A stretch of DNA of 64,000 bases from the NCBI GenBank assembly GCA_016714085.1, contig JADJNW010000013.1, positions 186,001 through 250,000 of the forward strand, written 5' to 3'. Every line of letters begins with the position of its first letter. Position 1 is the stretch's first letter. Below, in pieces: positions 9,581 through 19,282 of this stretch. Made by a program: the position numbers and the translations under genes. A model generated the notes under the pieces. It made no database searches and was not told the DNA's origin. It saw only the letters and a list, made by a program, of their open reading frames with translations. The stretch comes from Saprospiraceae bacterium (GTDB lineage Bacteria > Bacteroidota > Bacteroidia > Chitinophagales > Saprospiraceae).

Positions 9581-10465
9581 ATGGCAAAGGAAATAGAGCA
9601 AATCGAACACTTGAGTAAGCATTACAAGAACAACTACGAGCCTGATGTGGACGCCGGCTGGGCCAAGCTTCATGCGCGTATGCAGGCTGCAAAAGCGACT
9701 GATAATCAGAAACTTATAGTGGCGGCGCGCCGTCGTTGGTTGAGCGCAGCGGCTGCGATTTTGTTGGTTGCAGTAGCAAGCGTTTGGATATTGCAATCTG
9801 CTGACAAACAATTAGTTGTAGAAACAAGAGCTGATGAACAGCGCAATATTGCTTTACCGGATGGATCAGCAATTGTTTTAAATGGAAATAGTAAGTTGGT
9901 TTATCCTCAAAATTTTGATAAAAGCAAAAAACGTTCGGTACAACTCAGCGGCGAAGCTTTTTTTCAAGTGCAACCCAATGCTGACAAACCTTTCGTCATT
10001 TCTACTGACCAAACAAACATTACAGTATTAGGCACTTCTTTCAACGTTCGCGCTTATGAACAGGAGCTAACTACCGAAGTAGAAGTAGCAACCGGGAAAG
10101 TAGCATTTGCTGTGAAAAACAGCGATGCTTCCATTACCTTAAATCCTGGACAAACGGGAATTTATGATGTGACTGCCAGTAAGCTATTTTATAAATCGAC
10201 CGCTCAACTGAATGCACAAGCTTGGTTCACCCATCGCCTCAATTTTGAAAGCGCTTCACTTTCTGAAGTTTTTCAAGCATTGGAGCGTTATTACAAAATA
10301 AAATTTGATATCGCCAATCCTGCAATCAATCGTTGCGGCTATACAAGTAATTTTGAAAACTCTGAACTTGCCGAAGTTTTGGCTTCTCTTTCATTAGGAT
10401 TACGATTAAAAGTAGAAAAAATAGCTCCCAATCGCTATCTAATAGCTGGAAAAGGCTGTGATTGA
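9581..10465 (+). CDS. FecR-family anti-sigma factor / transducer
   Basis: A 294-residue inner-membrane protein. The N-terminal cytoplasmic part is short; a transmembrane helix (WLSAAAAILLVAVASVWIL, about 49-67) follows. The periplasmic FecR domain (RNIALPDGSAIVLNGNSKL, VQLSGEAFFQVQPNADKPFVI) and a C-terminal DUF4974-type domain (LNFESASLSEVFQALERYY) come next. FecR proteins hold the cognate ECF sigma and signal when the partner TonB receptor binds substrate. Order sigma, FecR, TonB receptor with STN domain, DUF4249 is a recurrent Bacteroidota cassette, which strongly supports the call. Confidence 0.92.
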   Translation: MAKEIEQIEHLSKHYKNNYEPDVDAGWAKLHARMQAAKATDNQKLIVAARRRWLSAAAAILLVAVASVWILQSADKQLVVETRADEQRNIALPDGSAIVLNGNSKLVYPQNFDKSKKRSVQLSGEAFFQVQPNADKPFVISTDQTNITVLGTSFNVRAYEQELTTEVEVATGKVAFAVKNSDASITLNPGQTGIYDVTASKLFYKSTAQLNAQAWFTHRLNFESASLSEVFQALERYYKIKFDIANPAINRCGYTSNFENSELAEVLASLSLGLRLKVEKIAPNRYLIAGKGCD

Positions 10466-10575
10466 ACCACCTAAATAACAAATTTGAACATATTCTGAGG
10501 CTTGCCTCTTTTATTCCTGCGCAATTTGCTGTAAATTTGAATGCTGCTTATGGAATATTTCGACAATTCTGTTAC

Positions 10576-13142
10576 ATGAAAAGGAGCAGAGGGGCAATCT
10601 TATCTCTATCACTGGTGCTTTTGAGTGCTGTTGCGGTGGCTCAAAGTGCTTTAGATATGCCCGTGAGCCTGCGTGTGAAAGAAGTTACTTTAGAGCAAGC
10701 GCTCCTGCAATTAATCAAAGATTACGAAGTCCGACTCTCTTTTAGCAATAATGTCCTTCCTGATATTCAAATATCTGCAACTTTTAGAAAGAAACCTTTA
10801 CGCCAGGTACTGGATGCCTTGTTGGAAGACACCGATATCGCTTATCAAGAAATTGGTAGCCAGATTGTATTATACCAAAAAGAGCGGCCTGATATAGAGC
10901 GAAAATTTACTATTAGCGGCTTTGTAGAAGACGAGGATACGGGGGAGCGCCTGATCGCTGCCAGTGTGTACGATCGAAGGCTGGGAAAAGGCGTAGAAAC
11001 CAATGAATATGGCTTTTCAGCTTGACTTTACCAGAAGGTGAAGTACGCTTGAGCGTCAATTACCTTGGATATATTCCACAAGAATATAGCTTTAAACTGA
11101 ACAGTGACAAGAAATTACAAATAGAATTAAGCGCTTCTTTGCTCTTGCCTGTGGTGGAAGTGATTGCTAATGATTCTATTATCTCCAATTTACGATCTGG
11201 TAGCAGCGAAGATTATTTTAATGCCGAGAATATTGAGTACCTGCCGGCTTTAGGGGGTGAGCCTGATTTGATTCGCGCTACGCACTTGATGCCAGGTGTG
11301 CAAACAGGTACGGATGGAATCGGCGGTATTCACATTCGTGGCGGCAATGCGGAACATAATTTGATTTTGATAGACGGCGTACCAGTTTATAATGCGCTTC
11401 ACGCAGCAGGTCTTTTCTCTGTATTTAATACGGATGCTGTTCGCAGTGCGCAATTGATAAAAGGCGGATTTTCAGCGCGTTATGGCGGAGGGCCTATTAT
11501 TAAAGAAAAAAGCTCTTTTTTTGTATCGGTGCGGCGTTCGTTTTTAAATTGGTACACGCGTCCTATTTCTGAAGATGTAAAAGCAGATCAGGGAATAAAA
11601 GGAAAAACGCTTTACGATTTTTCTGATATAAATGCAAAAATCAATTACGAGCTTTCTCCAAAGGACAAGATTTATTTGAGTTATTATCAAGGGAGTGATA
11701 ATTTTGATAATGACGGATTTAGCTCGGATAGCTTCTCTTATTACAGTAATCGCTGGGAGGATACCGTGAAGATTCGCTACGATAGCTGGTATGGCGAATC
11801 CTTGAGTTGGGGGAACACCACCGCTGCTGCCCGATGGAATCATATATTTGGTAATAAACTTTTTTCTAATACAACGCTTACCTATAGCCGCCTTGCTACC
11901 AGCATTTATTATGGCGAAGTCGATTCTTTGGTCTGGATTAATAGAGATACTACTTTACAGCGGGTCTATGATTTTGGTCGCTTTCGCTCGAGCATTGAAG
12001 ATATTGGCGGTAGGATGGACTTTGATTGGTTGCTGTCACCTTCACAAACACTGCGTTTTGGTTGGGGTATAACAGAGCATCAATTTAATCCAGGGGTGCT
12101 TACGTATAATGAAATCACAGAATATATTGGTCCGGAAGATGTGCAAGGCAACGATCCTATCAACTCGACCGAATCCTTTGCATATATAGAAAATAATATG
12201 GTATTGGGTTCAAAATTTGCTTTAAACATTGGGGTACACGCTGCACGTCTGAATGTACAACAAAAAACTTATAATCTTTTGCAACCACGCTTATCGGCGT
12301 ATTGGCGAGTCGGGAAGCGCTTAGGAGTCAAAGCTGCTTACGGTGAAATGGCGCAATTTTTACATTTGCTTTCTAATTCTAATATTGGCTTGCCAACCGA
12401 TCTTTGGGTGCCTGCCACCGCCGATGTGCCGCCGCAGCAAGCCTGGCAAGCTTCCGTTGGATTTGACTATGATTTTAAAGCGCTGGAACTCAGCATTGAA
12501 GGGTATCACAAAGAAATGCGGAATTTATTGAATTATACCGAAGGTGCCTATTTCCTGAATGACTGGGAGGAGAATGTTACAACTGGTAATGGTCGCGCGT
12601 ATGGTGTCGAAGCGTTGCTGCGCAAGTCCAAAGGCAATACCACAGGCTGGTTGGCTTATACGCTTTCGTGGTCGGATCGTCGGTTTGAATTAATTAATCT
12701 GGGCGAGCGTTATCCTTTTAAATATGACCGCCGACATGATTTAAAAATTGTACTACAACACGCTTTTAGTAAATGGATGCGGGTAAGCGCCAATTGGATA
12801 TTGAGTTCGGGCTTTGCCGTGAGCCTACCAATTGCAGAATATTATTATGAAAAACCTAATGGTAATTCGGTGCCAGTGATTGATTATGGCTCTAAAAATC
12901 AATACCGTATGCCTTATTATCATCGATTGGATGTAAATGCTAGTTTTACATTTAAAACACGAAGCTTTTGGCATGATATAAACGTTGGATTTTATAATTT
13001 ATACGATCGGAAAAATCCATTATATTATGACCTCCGTACTAATTTTGTAAATGAAAATGGAGATTTGAAAGAAAAGAAAGAATATGTACAGGTTTGGTTA
13101 TTACCGATTTTGCCATCGGTTAATTATGCTATCAAATTTTAA
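10576..13142 (+). CDS. TonB-dependent outer-membrane receptor with STN domain (frameshifted, internal deletion)
   Basis: Start placed at 10576 (MKRSRGAILSLSLVLLSAVAVAQ), a clear signal peptide; upstream in-frame sequence is not. Domains in order: STN/secretin N-terminal signalling domain (about 28-80), a carboxypeptidase-regulatory-like beta domain (FTISGFVEDEDTGERL), the TonB plug (LPALGGEPDLIRATHLMPGV, GIHIRGGNAEHNLILIDGVPVYN) and the beta-barrel ending in NYAIKF. The frame breaks at the T run 11014-11017; one extra T gives YGFFSLTLPEGE and rejoins the rest. Separately, ARYGGG runs straight into GPIIKEKSSFF, so the roughly 35-45 residues that normally sit between plug and barrel in these receptors are missing in frame. 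Substrate unknown; the STN domain signals to the FecR neighbour. Confidence 0.88.
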
Positions 13143-13152
13143 ATCTGGAATA

Positions 13153-14076
13153 ATGTTACGACCTCTACTTACCCTGGTTATTATATTTATTTTAGCAGCT
13201 GCCTGTGAAAGCCCTGCTAATTTAGACCTAAATGAGTTTGAAACCAAACTTGCGATCATTAGTAATTTTGCACCCAACCAACCGGTGCAAGTGCAAGTGT
13301 CCAAAACCCAATCGGTACTGGATGGAAATAATCCCGTTTATTTAGAAGATGCCATCGTTTTATTATATCGAGGTAATACATTTCTGGAAACATTACAATT
13401 AGTGCCGGGTAGCGCTGATGCTGTGCCTTATTACGTGACAGAAAATTTCCAACCCCAAGTTGGAGAGATTTATACACTCAAAGTCGAAGCGCCAGGATTT
13501 AAACAAATACAAGCCACCAGCCAAATACCTGCTCCTGCGACCATTCGCGGACTTGGCATTTCCAATGTATCGGTACAGGAATTGCCTCAAGAATTGGCTT
13601 TTACGTACAAAGTAAGCATCGTGTTTGACGACCCGCTTGAAACCTCCAATTATTATCATTTAAATTTTTATCAACAAATTTGGAACTATCAAGTCGTTGA
13701 AAATGATACGGTTATCACTGGAAATTGGTTGCGCAAAATCGCTTTCAATCCTCAAACGGATAATAATTCCTTGATCGCTTATTTTGATGGCGGCGTGCTT
13801 TTTGATGATGCTTCTTTCAACGGGAAGACGGTGGGTTATTCTTTTGTGCTGGAAACCAGCATCGATCCTGACAGGCATATGCTTGGCAAAATGTTTACCG
13901 AATTGCGTACCGCTTCAAAAGAATATTATTTGTTCCATAATTCGCTCAGCCGACAGCAAACCAGTTCTGGCGGTCCACTTTCCGAGCCGGTTATCATTTA
14001 TAATAACATAGAAAATGGTCAAGGAATATTTGCCGGCTACAGCCCGACGATAGATTCCGTAGCTATTTTTCGCTGA
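13153..14076 (+). CDS. DUF4249 lipoprotein, partner of TonB receptor
   Basis: Start at 13153 (MLRPLLTLVIIFILAAACES), with a lipobox cysteine at the end of the signal peptide. The 307-residue protein has the features of DUF4249: the early LDLNEFETKLAIISNF stretch, an Ig-like region with VYLEDAIVLLYRGNTFLETL, and the late GQGIFAGYSPTIDSVAIF. These proteins are encoded directly after SusC-like/TonB receptors and are presumed surface lipoproteins that assist substrate capture. The gene begins 10 bases after the receptor stop, so the two are almost certainly co-transcribed. Confidence 0.85.
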   Translation: MLRPLLTLVIIFILAAACESPANLDLNEFETKLAIISNFAPNQPVQVQVSKTQSVLDGNNPVYLEDAIVLLYRGNTFLETLQLVPGSADAVPYYVTENFQPQVGEIYTLKVEAPGFKQIQATSQIPAPATIRGLGISNVSVQELPQELAFTYKVSIVFDDPLETSNYYHLNFYQQIWNYQVVENDTVITGNWLRKIAFNPQTDNNSLIAYFDGGVLFDDASFNGKTVGYSFVLETSIDPDRHMLGKMFTELRTASKEYYLFHNSLSRQQTSSGGPLSEPVIIYNNIENGQGIFAGYSPTIDSVAIFR

Positions 14077-14321
14077 GATTTTCCGCAATAAAATTTTATT
14101 AACGCTTTTGATTTTGTCTTTTAAGAGCCTTGCCAAATAAGGATTCTCTTTCACTTTATTATTTTTTCAAAATAAATTAAAAAAATTGCGTCGTTCGTAG
14201 GGGCAGAAGAAATACTTGGTGTCTCTTTATGTGTATTGCCAAACGCAATAAATACTAAATGTCAAAAAGCCAATTTTTCTTTTCCGAAAACAATCTGGTA
14301 TAAAACATTAAAAAAAAGCTT

Positions 14322-15002
14322 ATGAATGCTGAAGCTAAAACTACATTTCTAACGCAGTTCCCCATTTTTAGTATGCTCTCCGAAGAGGAGAAAATCCGCA
14401 TGGCGGATATGATGGAGTATAAAGTGAAAACTCGTTATAGCTTTATTTATCTGCCGGGTGAGCCTTCCGATACGATTTTTTTCTTAGCAAAGGGGATGGT
14501 GAAAATTGGCACGCACTCTGGCGATGGCAAAGAAGTGATCAAAGCATTGATCCATCCATTGGCGATGTTTGGTGAACTTGGCTTGGTCGGAGAATCGGAG
14601 CGTCAGGAATTTGCACAGGTATTGCGCGAAGACGTGCACCTGTACACCTTGAAAGTAGAAGATTTTAAGGAATTGATGCGCCATAATTTTGAGTTGAGCA
14701 ATTGCGTGATGCAATTATTCGGTAGCCGCCTCATCAAAGCCGAAAGCAAGCTCGAATCCCTGATTTTTAAAGATGCCCGCACGCGGATTATCGAATTTAT
14801 TAAAGATGCTGTGGATAAGCAAGGCCGTCGCGTAGGTTACGAAATGCTTCTAAAGCACTCACTTACACATCAAGATATTGCTAATATTACATGCACTTCC
14901 CGTCAAACGGTAACGCTGGTGCTAAATGAATTGAAAAAATCGGATTTGATTTATTTCAATCGCGGGAAAATCCTGGTGCGCGATATGGCAAAACTGACGT
15001 AA
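14322..15002 (+). CDS. Crp/Fnr-family transcriptional regulator
   Basis: A 226-residue protein with an N-terminal cyclic-nucleotide-binding-type beta roll (about 20-125: YLPGEPSDTIFFLAKGMVKIG, HPLAMFGELGLVGE), a long dimerisation helix and a C-terminal winged helix-turn-helix (LTHQDIANITCTSRQTVTLVLNELKKSDLI). No N-terminal cysteine cluster for an Fnr iron-sulfur centre is present, so it is closer to Crp-type sensors; the ligand is unknown. It is a single gene between the DUF4249 lipoprotein and the convergent methyltransferase. Confidence 0.88.
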   Translation: MNAEAKTTFLTQFPIFSMLSEEEKIRMADMMEYKVKTRYSFIYLPGEPSDTIFFLAKGMVKIGTHSGDGKEVIKALIHPLAMFGELGLVGESERQEFAQVLREDVHLYTLKVEDFKELMRHNFELSNCVMQLFGSRLIKAESKLESLIFKDARTRIIEFIKDAVDKQGRRVGYEMLLKHSLTHQDIANITCTSRQTVTLVLNELKKSDLIYFNRGKILVRDMAKLT

Positions 15003-15108
15003 ATAAAATGTTATTTAGCCATTATAATATTATCCAAAAACCAATATTATATAAGGATACAACACGTTCCAACGTTTTACAATTTGTTTTTAAGACCCCA
15101 GAAAACCT

Positions 15109-16467
15109 TCAATTCTCGGTCGGCAACTCCATCAGAATGCGCCAGTCTTTGGGCAGGTAGTTATTGATGCGGTTGCCGATACCTTTTATCCAACCAAGAT
15201 TTTGGCCTTCAAAACGCGCCAAAGCCCAACCTTCCGGGATGCTTTCCAATTGAATATGCTCTTTTTTTAAAAAACGAAGCGCTTGTTCTTTATTCAAATT
15301 TACTGCAAGTAAGCTATCCGAAATATTGGTGCTAAGCGCCAATGCGTGCGATGGCACAAAGTCTTTTCCTTTAATCGTGCCAATTTCTAATCCGATAGCC
15401 GATCTATATAAATTTTGCGCAACAATCTGACAATCTTCTAATTGTGTTTTTAAAATACCTGTAATAATTCCATTATCATCCTGGAAAAATGCGAAATCAT
15501 CCCAATTTTTGACCCATTTTTGAACTACAGGAAGGAGTGAATTAGGCAAGGGCTTCCATTTCTTGAAAGGCAAGTTTTTATTAATCTTTACATCAATATC
15601 ATGTTTTTTGCGGAAGCAAGCAATATAAAAACCCTCTCCGCGCACCCGATGCGGGTAGAATTGATAACCAAAAGTTTTTGATACGATGCCCCAATCATCA
15701 GGAATTTCCAGGACTATATGTTCTAATCCAAATTCATTTACCAACCATTTAGCATTTTGTTCGTTTTCTTCCTCATTATAAGTACAAGTGCAATAAATTA
15801 GAATTCCATTATATTTTAATGCTTTTACAGCATCCGCCAAAATCCGCTTCTGACGAGCAGCACAGCCTTGCACATTATTCGGCGACCATTCAGCGATAGC
15901 CCTTTTATCCTTGCGGAAAAGCCCTTCACCGGAGCAAGGCGCATCTACCAAAACAAGATCAAAAAAGCCTTCCAAATCTATAAAATCTCGACTATCATGA
16001 CTGGAAGTATGAACATTCGGGTAGCCCCATTTTATTAAATTCTCTTTAAGAATATGATATCGGCTTTTAATTACTTCATTACATAATAAAAAACTTTCTT
16101 TATGTAAAATCGAAGCCAATAGCGTACTCTTGCCACCGGGAGCAGCACACAAATCAAGCGTTCGGACGGGTTTGTTTAAGTTTACGATTTGTCGAACTGC
16201 TTCTGCAATAAACATCGACGATGCCTCCTGCACATAATATACTCCGGCATGAAATAAAGGATCGAGCGTAAAGATTGGGCGCTCCGGCAAGTAAATAGCA
16301 CTATTACACCATTTTACATGATCAAAATGATCTTTATTATTATGATCTTTTTGCAAATTCCAACGAATACTCGTGGGCGCAGGCGTATCCAATGCTTCAA
16401 GGAAATCACTGAATTCATTGCCCAATTGAGTTTGCATTTGTAATAAAAAAGCCTCGGGAAAGTGCAT
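15109..16467 (-). CDS. rsmF: rRNA (cytosine-C5)-methyltransferase, RsmF/NOL1-NOP2-Sun family
   Basis: A 452-residue SAM-dependent RNA methyltransferase. The SAM pocket begins at TLDLCAAPGGKSTLLA; the two catalytic cysteines are in DAPCSGEGLF and CTCTYNEEE, the hallmark of RNA m5C enzymes. The N-terminal part (VYYVQEASSMF) and the C-terminal PUA-like tail (RIGNRINNYLPKDWRI) match the RsmF/YebU type. It likely methylates a cytosine in 16S rRNA. The gene is intact and lies on the minus strand just downstream of the sulfotransferase gene. Confidence 0.9.
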   Translation of the reverse strand: MHFPEAFLLQMQTQLGNEFSDFLEALDTPAPTSIRWNLQKDHNNKDHFDHVKWCNSAIYLPERPIFTLDPLFHAGVYYVQEASSMFIAEAVRQIVNLNKPVRTLDLCAAPGGKSTLLASILHKESFLLCNEVIKSRYHILKENLIKWGYPNVHTSSHDSRDFIDLEGFFDLVLVDAPCSGEGLFRKDKRAIAEWSPNNVQGCAARQKRILADAVKALKYNGILIYCTCTYNEEENEQNAKWLVNEFGLEHIVLEIPDDWGIVSKTFGYQFYPHRVRGEGFYIACFRKKHDIDVKINKNLPFKKWKPLPNSLLPVVQKWVKNWDDFAFFQDDNGIITGILKTQLEDCQIVAQNLYRSAIGLEIGTIKGKDFVPSHALALSTNISDSLLAVNLNKEQALRFLKKEHIQLESIPEGWALARFEGQNLGWIKGIGNRINNYLPKDWRILMELPTEN

Positions 16468-16520
16468 TTTGATTAATAAAAAATGAATAATCTTTTTATA
16501 AAATTCTATGATACAGTATT

Positions 16521-17337
16521 TTACGCCTGCGCATAAGCTTTACATTTTTCCCACTCTGCTGCATAATAATCGCGTACTTTATCCAAATCTTCCTTTGGAA
16601 TTAGCGGTTCTTTATTTACCCAGCTTTCAGGAATTAATTTAGCCGGATATAATATTAAATAAGATAATAATAATTGTGAGCGTCGTTGAAGCCAGCGAAT
16701 AAAGCGTTGCTTTGAATAGTTGCGATCCTGATTAAATAAAAACTAAATTTTTTAATAATTTTCAGCTCTTTTTCATTATAAGAACCATGTACCGCATCCA
16801 AAGAAATAGCATTTCGATCATAAGTCGCGCCTAAAAAGATGCCAGGCGATCAAAAAACGCATAAGGATCTTTTTTCAAGTCTTCGTGGAAAAGCACTAAT
16901 GGCGGCTGTTCGAAGCGATCTTCTACATATTTAATTTTTGCCATAAAGTCCACGTCCGAGCGTTTCCAAAGCCCTGTATCATGTTCTACATCAAAATATG
17001 CTTTAAATGAAAGTCCGCCGCCGTTCTTTACATATCGGCGATATTGGGAGGCGATCCAACCGTCTTGTCGCCGTAGCACTATAATAATTTTCGCATTATG
17101 ATAAGTTGTTGAAATTTTATTTACTTCTTCTTCCAATTGTTGATCGAATTCCCGTGAAACTAAATAACGCGATTGTTGTGTTTTATCAATTATTTCCTGA
17201 TATTTACGATACAACGTTCTTTGGATGTAATAAATACCTTTTAATTTAGGAAAAAATTCATATTGTAAATAAGTAGTAGCAGTTTTCCCCAAGCCAATAT
17301 GAAAATAAATATCAATATTATGCTTTGTTGCTGACAT
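16521..17337 (-). CDS. Sulfotransferase family protein (two frameshifts)
   Basis: Start taken at 17337 (MSATKHNIDIYFHIGLGKTATTYLQ). The GLGKTATTYLQ loop is the 5'-phosphosulfate-binding motif that contacts PAPS in sulfotransferases, and VLRRQDGWIASQYRRYV matches the 3'-phosphate-binding region. The frame stops after FFDRLASF, at the A run 16833-16837 (plus strand); one extra base restores LGATYDRNAISLDAVHGSYNEKEL. A second break at the A run 16738-16742 restores FLFNQDRNYSKQRFIRW and reads to the stop at 16521. The acceptor, probably a glycan or glycolipid, is unknown. The breaks fit the homopolymer error pattern of this window. Confidence 0.75.
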
Positions 17338-17352
17338 TCTTAGGTTTTTTTG

Positions 17353-17381
17353 CAAAGGTACGATTCTTTTGAAAAATCAAA
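17353..17381 (-). promoter_or_regulatory. Bacteroidota-type promoter for the sulfotransferase gene
   Basis: Read on the minus strand, TTTG (17378-17381) and TACCTTTG (17353-17360) match -33 and -7 elements with a spacer of 17 bases, slightly short. A start site about 7 bases further places the leader just before the ATG at 17337, which supports that start over the upstream ATG at 17355. Confidence 0.5.
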
Positions 17382-17383
17382 TT

Positions 17384-18310
17384 TTACAGGCCTATTCTTT
17401 GCCTTTCCTGTGCCAGCTTAAAACCGGCTTTTTTCACTTCTTTTTGCGCGGCGCTGCCTTTATGTAATAACGGATTGGTATGATTGATATGAATAAAATG
17501 TACTTTAGCCTTGTCAATATCGCTTAAATCCTTGAACAATTCCATACTTTCCTGCACAAACGGATGCGGAATTTCGCTCATATTTCGTCCCGGGATTTCA
17601 CCGTTTTGATAAAAACTGCCGTCTAATAAAGCAATATTTACATTTTGTATTTCTTTTGTAATATCTCGCTCCCAAATATTCCATTTATTAATATCAGGTA
17701 TAAAGATCGCTTTTTTATGAATGCTTTCTATTTGATAACCAACGGTTTCTGAATACTCATCCCGATGCGGAACAAGAAAGGGAGTAATACTCAATTCTTT
17801 AGTCAATTTTATATTTTCATTTGCGGCAAGTGGCTGGATTATAATATTTTGTAAAGAAACTAACTGACTCCAGGGACCATTCTCTTCTAAAAAATCTTTC
17901 ATTTTGGGCATGGCATACACAGGAATCTGCTTTGCGCCGATGACTTCGCGCCCCAGATGCATCAAACCCGTATAATGTCCGATATGTGCATGTGTAAGGA
18001 AAATTCCGGCGAGTTTTGTGGAGGTTATTTTTTCTAAAATCTCTAATTGTTCAGGAAAATCAGGCGTTGCGTCGATCATCCAACTTTGCTTGGAAGCAGG
18101 ATCAACAATGGCGATACACGAGATCAAATGTCCTTTTTTGCCTTGTTTAAATAATTTTTGACAATCATCGCGCTGGCAGCCCGCGTGCGGATAGCCGCCG
18201 TCTTGAGCGATGCCAAGGATCAGGATATAGGGTTGGGAGGTTTCGAGTTTGGTGTTTAATGTTTGGAGTTGAAAAATATTTATTAATATCGAAATATAAA
18301 TCCATATCAT
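17384..18310 (-). CDS. MBL-fold metallohydrolase, PqqB-like
   Basis: A 308-residue metallo-beta-lactamase-fold protein with the features of the PqqB group: ILGIAQDGGYPHAGCQRDDC, two CxxxxC-type cysteines, the metal motif FLTHAHIGHYTGL, VPHRDEYSETVGY, FIPDINKW, LLDGSFY and the late HINHTNPLL. PqqB proper hydroxylates tyrosine during pyrroloquinoline quinone synthesis, but no other pqq genes are nearby, and Bacteroidota carry many stand-alone homologues annotated only as MBL-fold hydrolases. It begins with a short hydrophobic N-terminus and may be exported. It is 36 bases downstream of the next minus-strand gene. Confidence 0.8.
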   Translation of the reverse strand: MIWIYISILINIFQLQTLNTKLETSQPYILILGIAQDGGYPHAGCQRDDCQKLFKQGKKGHLISCIAIVDPASKQSWMIDATPDFPEQLEILEKITSTKLAGIFLTHAHIGHYTGLMHLGREVIGAKQIPVYAMPKMKDFLEENGPWSQLVSLQNIIIQPLAANENIKLTKELSITPFLVPHRDEYSETVGYQIESIHKKAIFIPDINKWNIWERDITKEIQNVNIALLDGSFYQNGEIPGRNMSEIPHPFVQESMELFKDLSDIDKAKVHFIHINHTNPLLHKGSAAQKEVKKAGFKLAQERQRIGL

Positions 18311-18345
18311 ATTTATATTATTTTATATTGCAAAAGCCACAATAT

Positions 18346-19149
18346 TTATGTCCAAATTACTTGCGATTTAAAACCAACCAAATTCCCATCATCCGCAACG
18401 CCTATAATATATGCGGGGTGCTGGGGCGGGACATTTCTATCATAATCTTTACCAATAACAAAAATAGAATTTTGACGTAAATTATTTCGCATCAGATCAG
18501 CGATAGCAGTGGCTTTGTCGGCTAATTCAAATTGGTAATGCTGACTAATAAAAATAGGAAAAAATGGTTCTGCCGATACAAATCGCTCAATAAATTCGAG
18601 TGGATTATTTTGATCCAGGTTCAAAGCTTTGACAAATGCTGCTTCTGTCAGATTTAGCACCTCGGCAGGAATTAGAATGGCTTCAATCGGCTCACTGCCT
18701 TCAGAACCTTGATAATCAAAGAATAACTCAGAAGTATTTTGTTTAATTTGCTCAAAAATGGCTTTGGAACTCAAATAACTTTCGCCCTGAGCAGCTTGTT
18801 TTAGTCTGCTTCCGAGTAAGGCTTCTTCCTCTCCGAATGCCAACATGGCCTTGGTTTCCGTTTCCGATAAGCCACCGGGTGCGATTTCAAATCCTGGAAT
18901 CAATTTTTCTTTTACAAAAGCAAGTCCATCCTTGACCACAGCACGCGTCACGCGCATGTATGCTTGATCTTCATCGCGCAAAAAATCATAAAAAGCTTCG
19001 AGCAATCCGCGCTGAACCCCTTGTTGTTCCTGCAATTTCTTGCGAATATCTTCTTTGCTAACCATGCCGTCGTCACCAGCAGCGGCGAGTAAATCTTCGG
19101 CGGCTTTTTCAATAGCATGGATCAAATCTTGAACGGTGAGGCGAGCCAT
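18346..19149 (-). CDS. Protein with C-terminal nuclease A inhibitor-like domain
   Basis: Start set at 19149 (MARLTVQDLIHAIEKAAEDLL). The 267-residue protein has two parts. Residues 1-110 are helical and acidic, without a family I can name. Residues 115-267 resemble NuiA, the inhibitor of the sugar-nonspecific nuclease NucA in Nostoc: LKQAAQGESYLSS at its start, FFPIFISQHYQFE in the middle, and YIIGVADDGNLVGFKSQVIWT at the end, paralleling VIGETPAGNLAGISTKVVET of NuiA. Such inhibitors protect a cell from its own or foreign nuclease. No NucA-type nuclease gene is visible nearby. The domain call rests on recalled similarity, not on a search. Confidence 0.6.
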   Translation of the reverse strand: MARLTVQDLIHAIEKAAEDLLAAAGDDGMVSKEDIRKKLQEQQGVQRGLLEAFYDFLRDEDQAYMRVTRAVVKDGLAFVKEKLIPGFEIAPGGLSETETKAMLAFGEEEALLGSRLKQAAQGESYLSSKAIFEQIKQNTSELFFDYQGSEGSEPIEAILIPAEVLNLTEAAFVKALNLDQNNPLEFIERFVSAEPFFPIFISQHYQFELADKATAIADLMRNNLRQNSIFVIGKDYDRNVPPQHPAYIIGVADDGNLVGFKSQVIWT

Positions 19150-19282
19150 AGTGTTTATTTTTGTATTTAAAGCTAAAGGTAACAAGCATTTTCAGGAGTG
19201 TAGTTTATGAAATGGTTAATTTTTGTAATTTCGACCGTATAAAATTTGAATCAGTTATTATATCGCCATAAAAAACTATGAT

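Noticed and set aside
17384..18310. A PQQ biosynthesis operon
   Set aside because: Only the PqqB-like gene is present; no pqqA, C, D or E is nearby.
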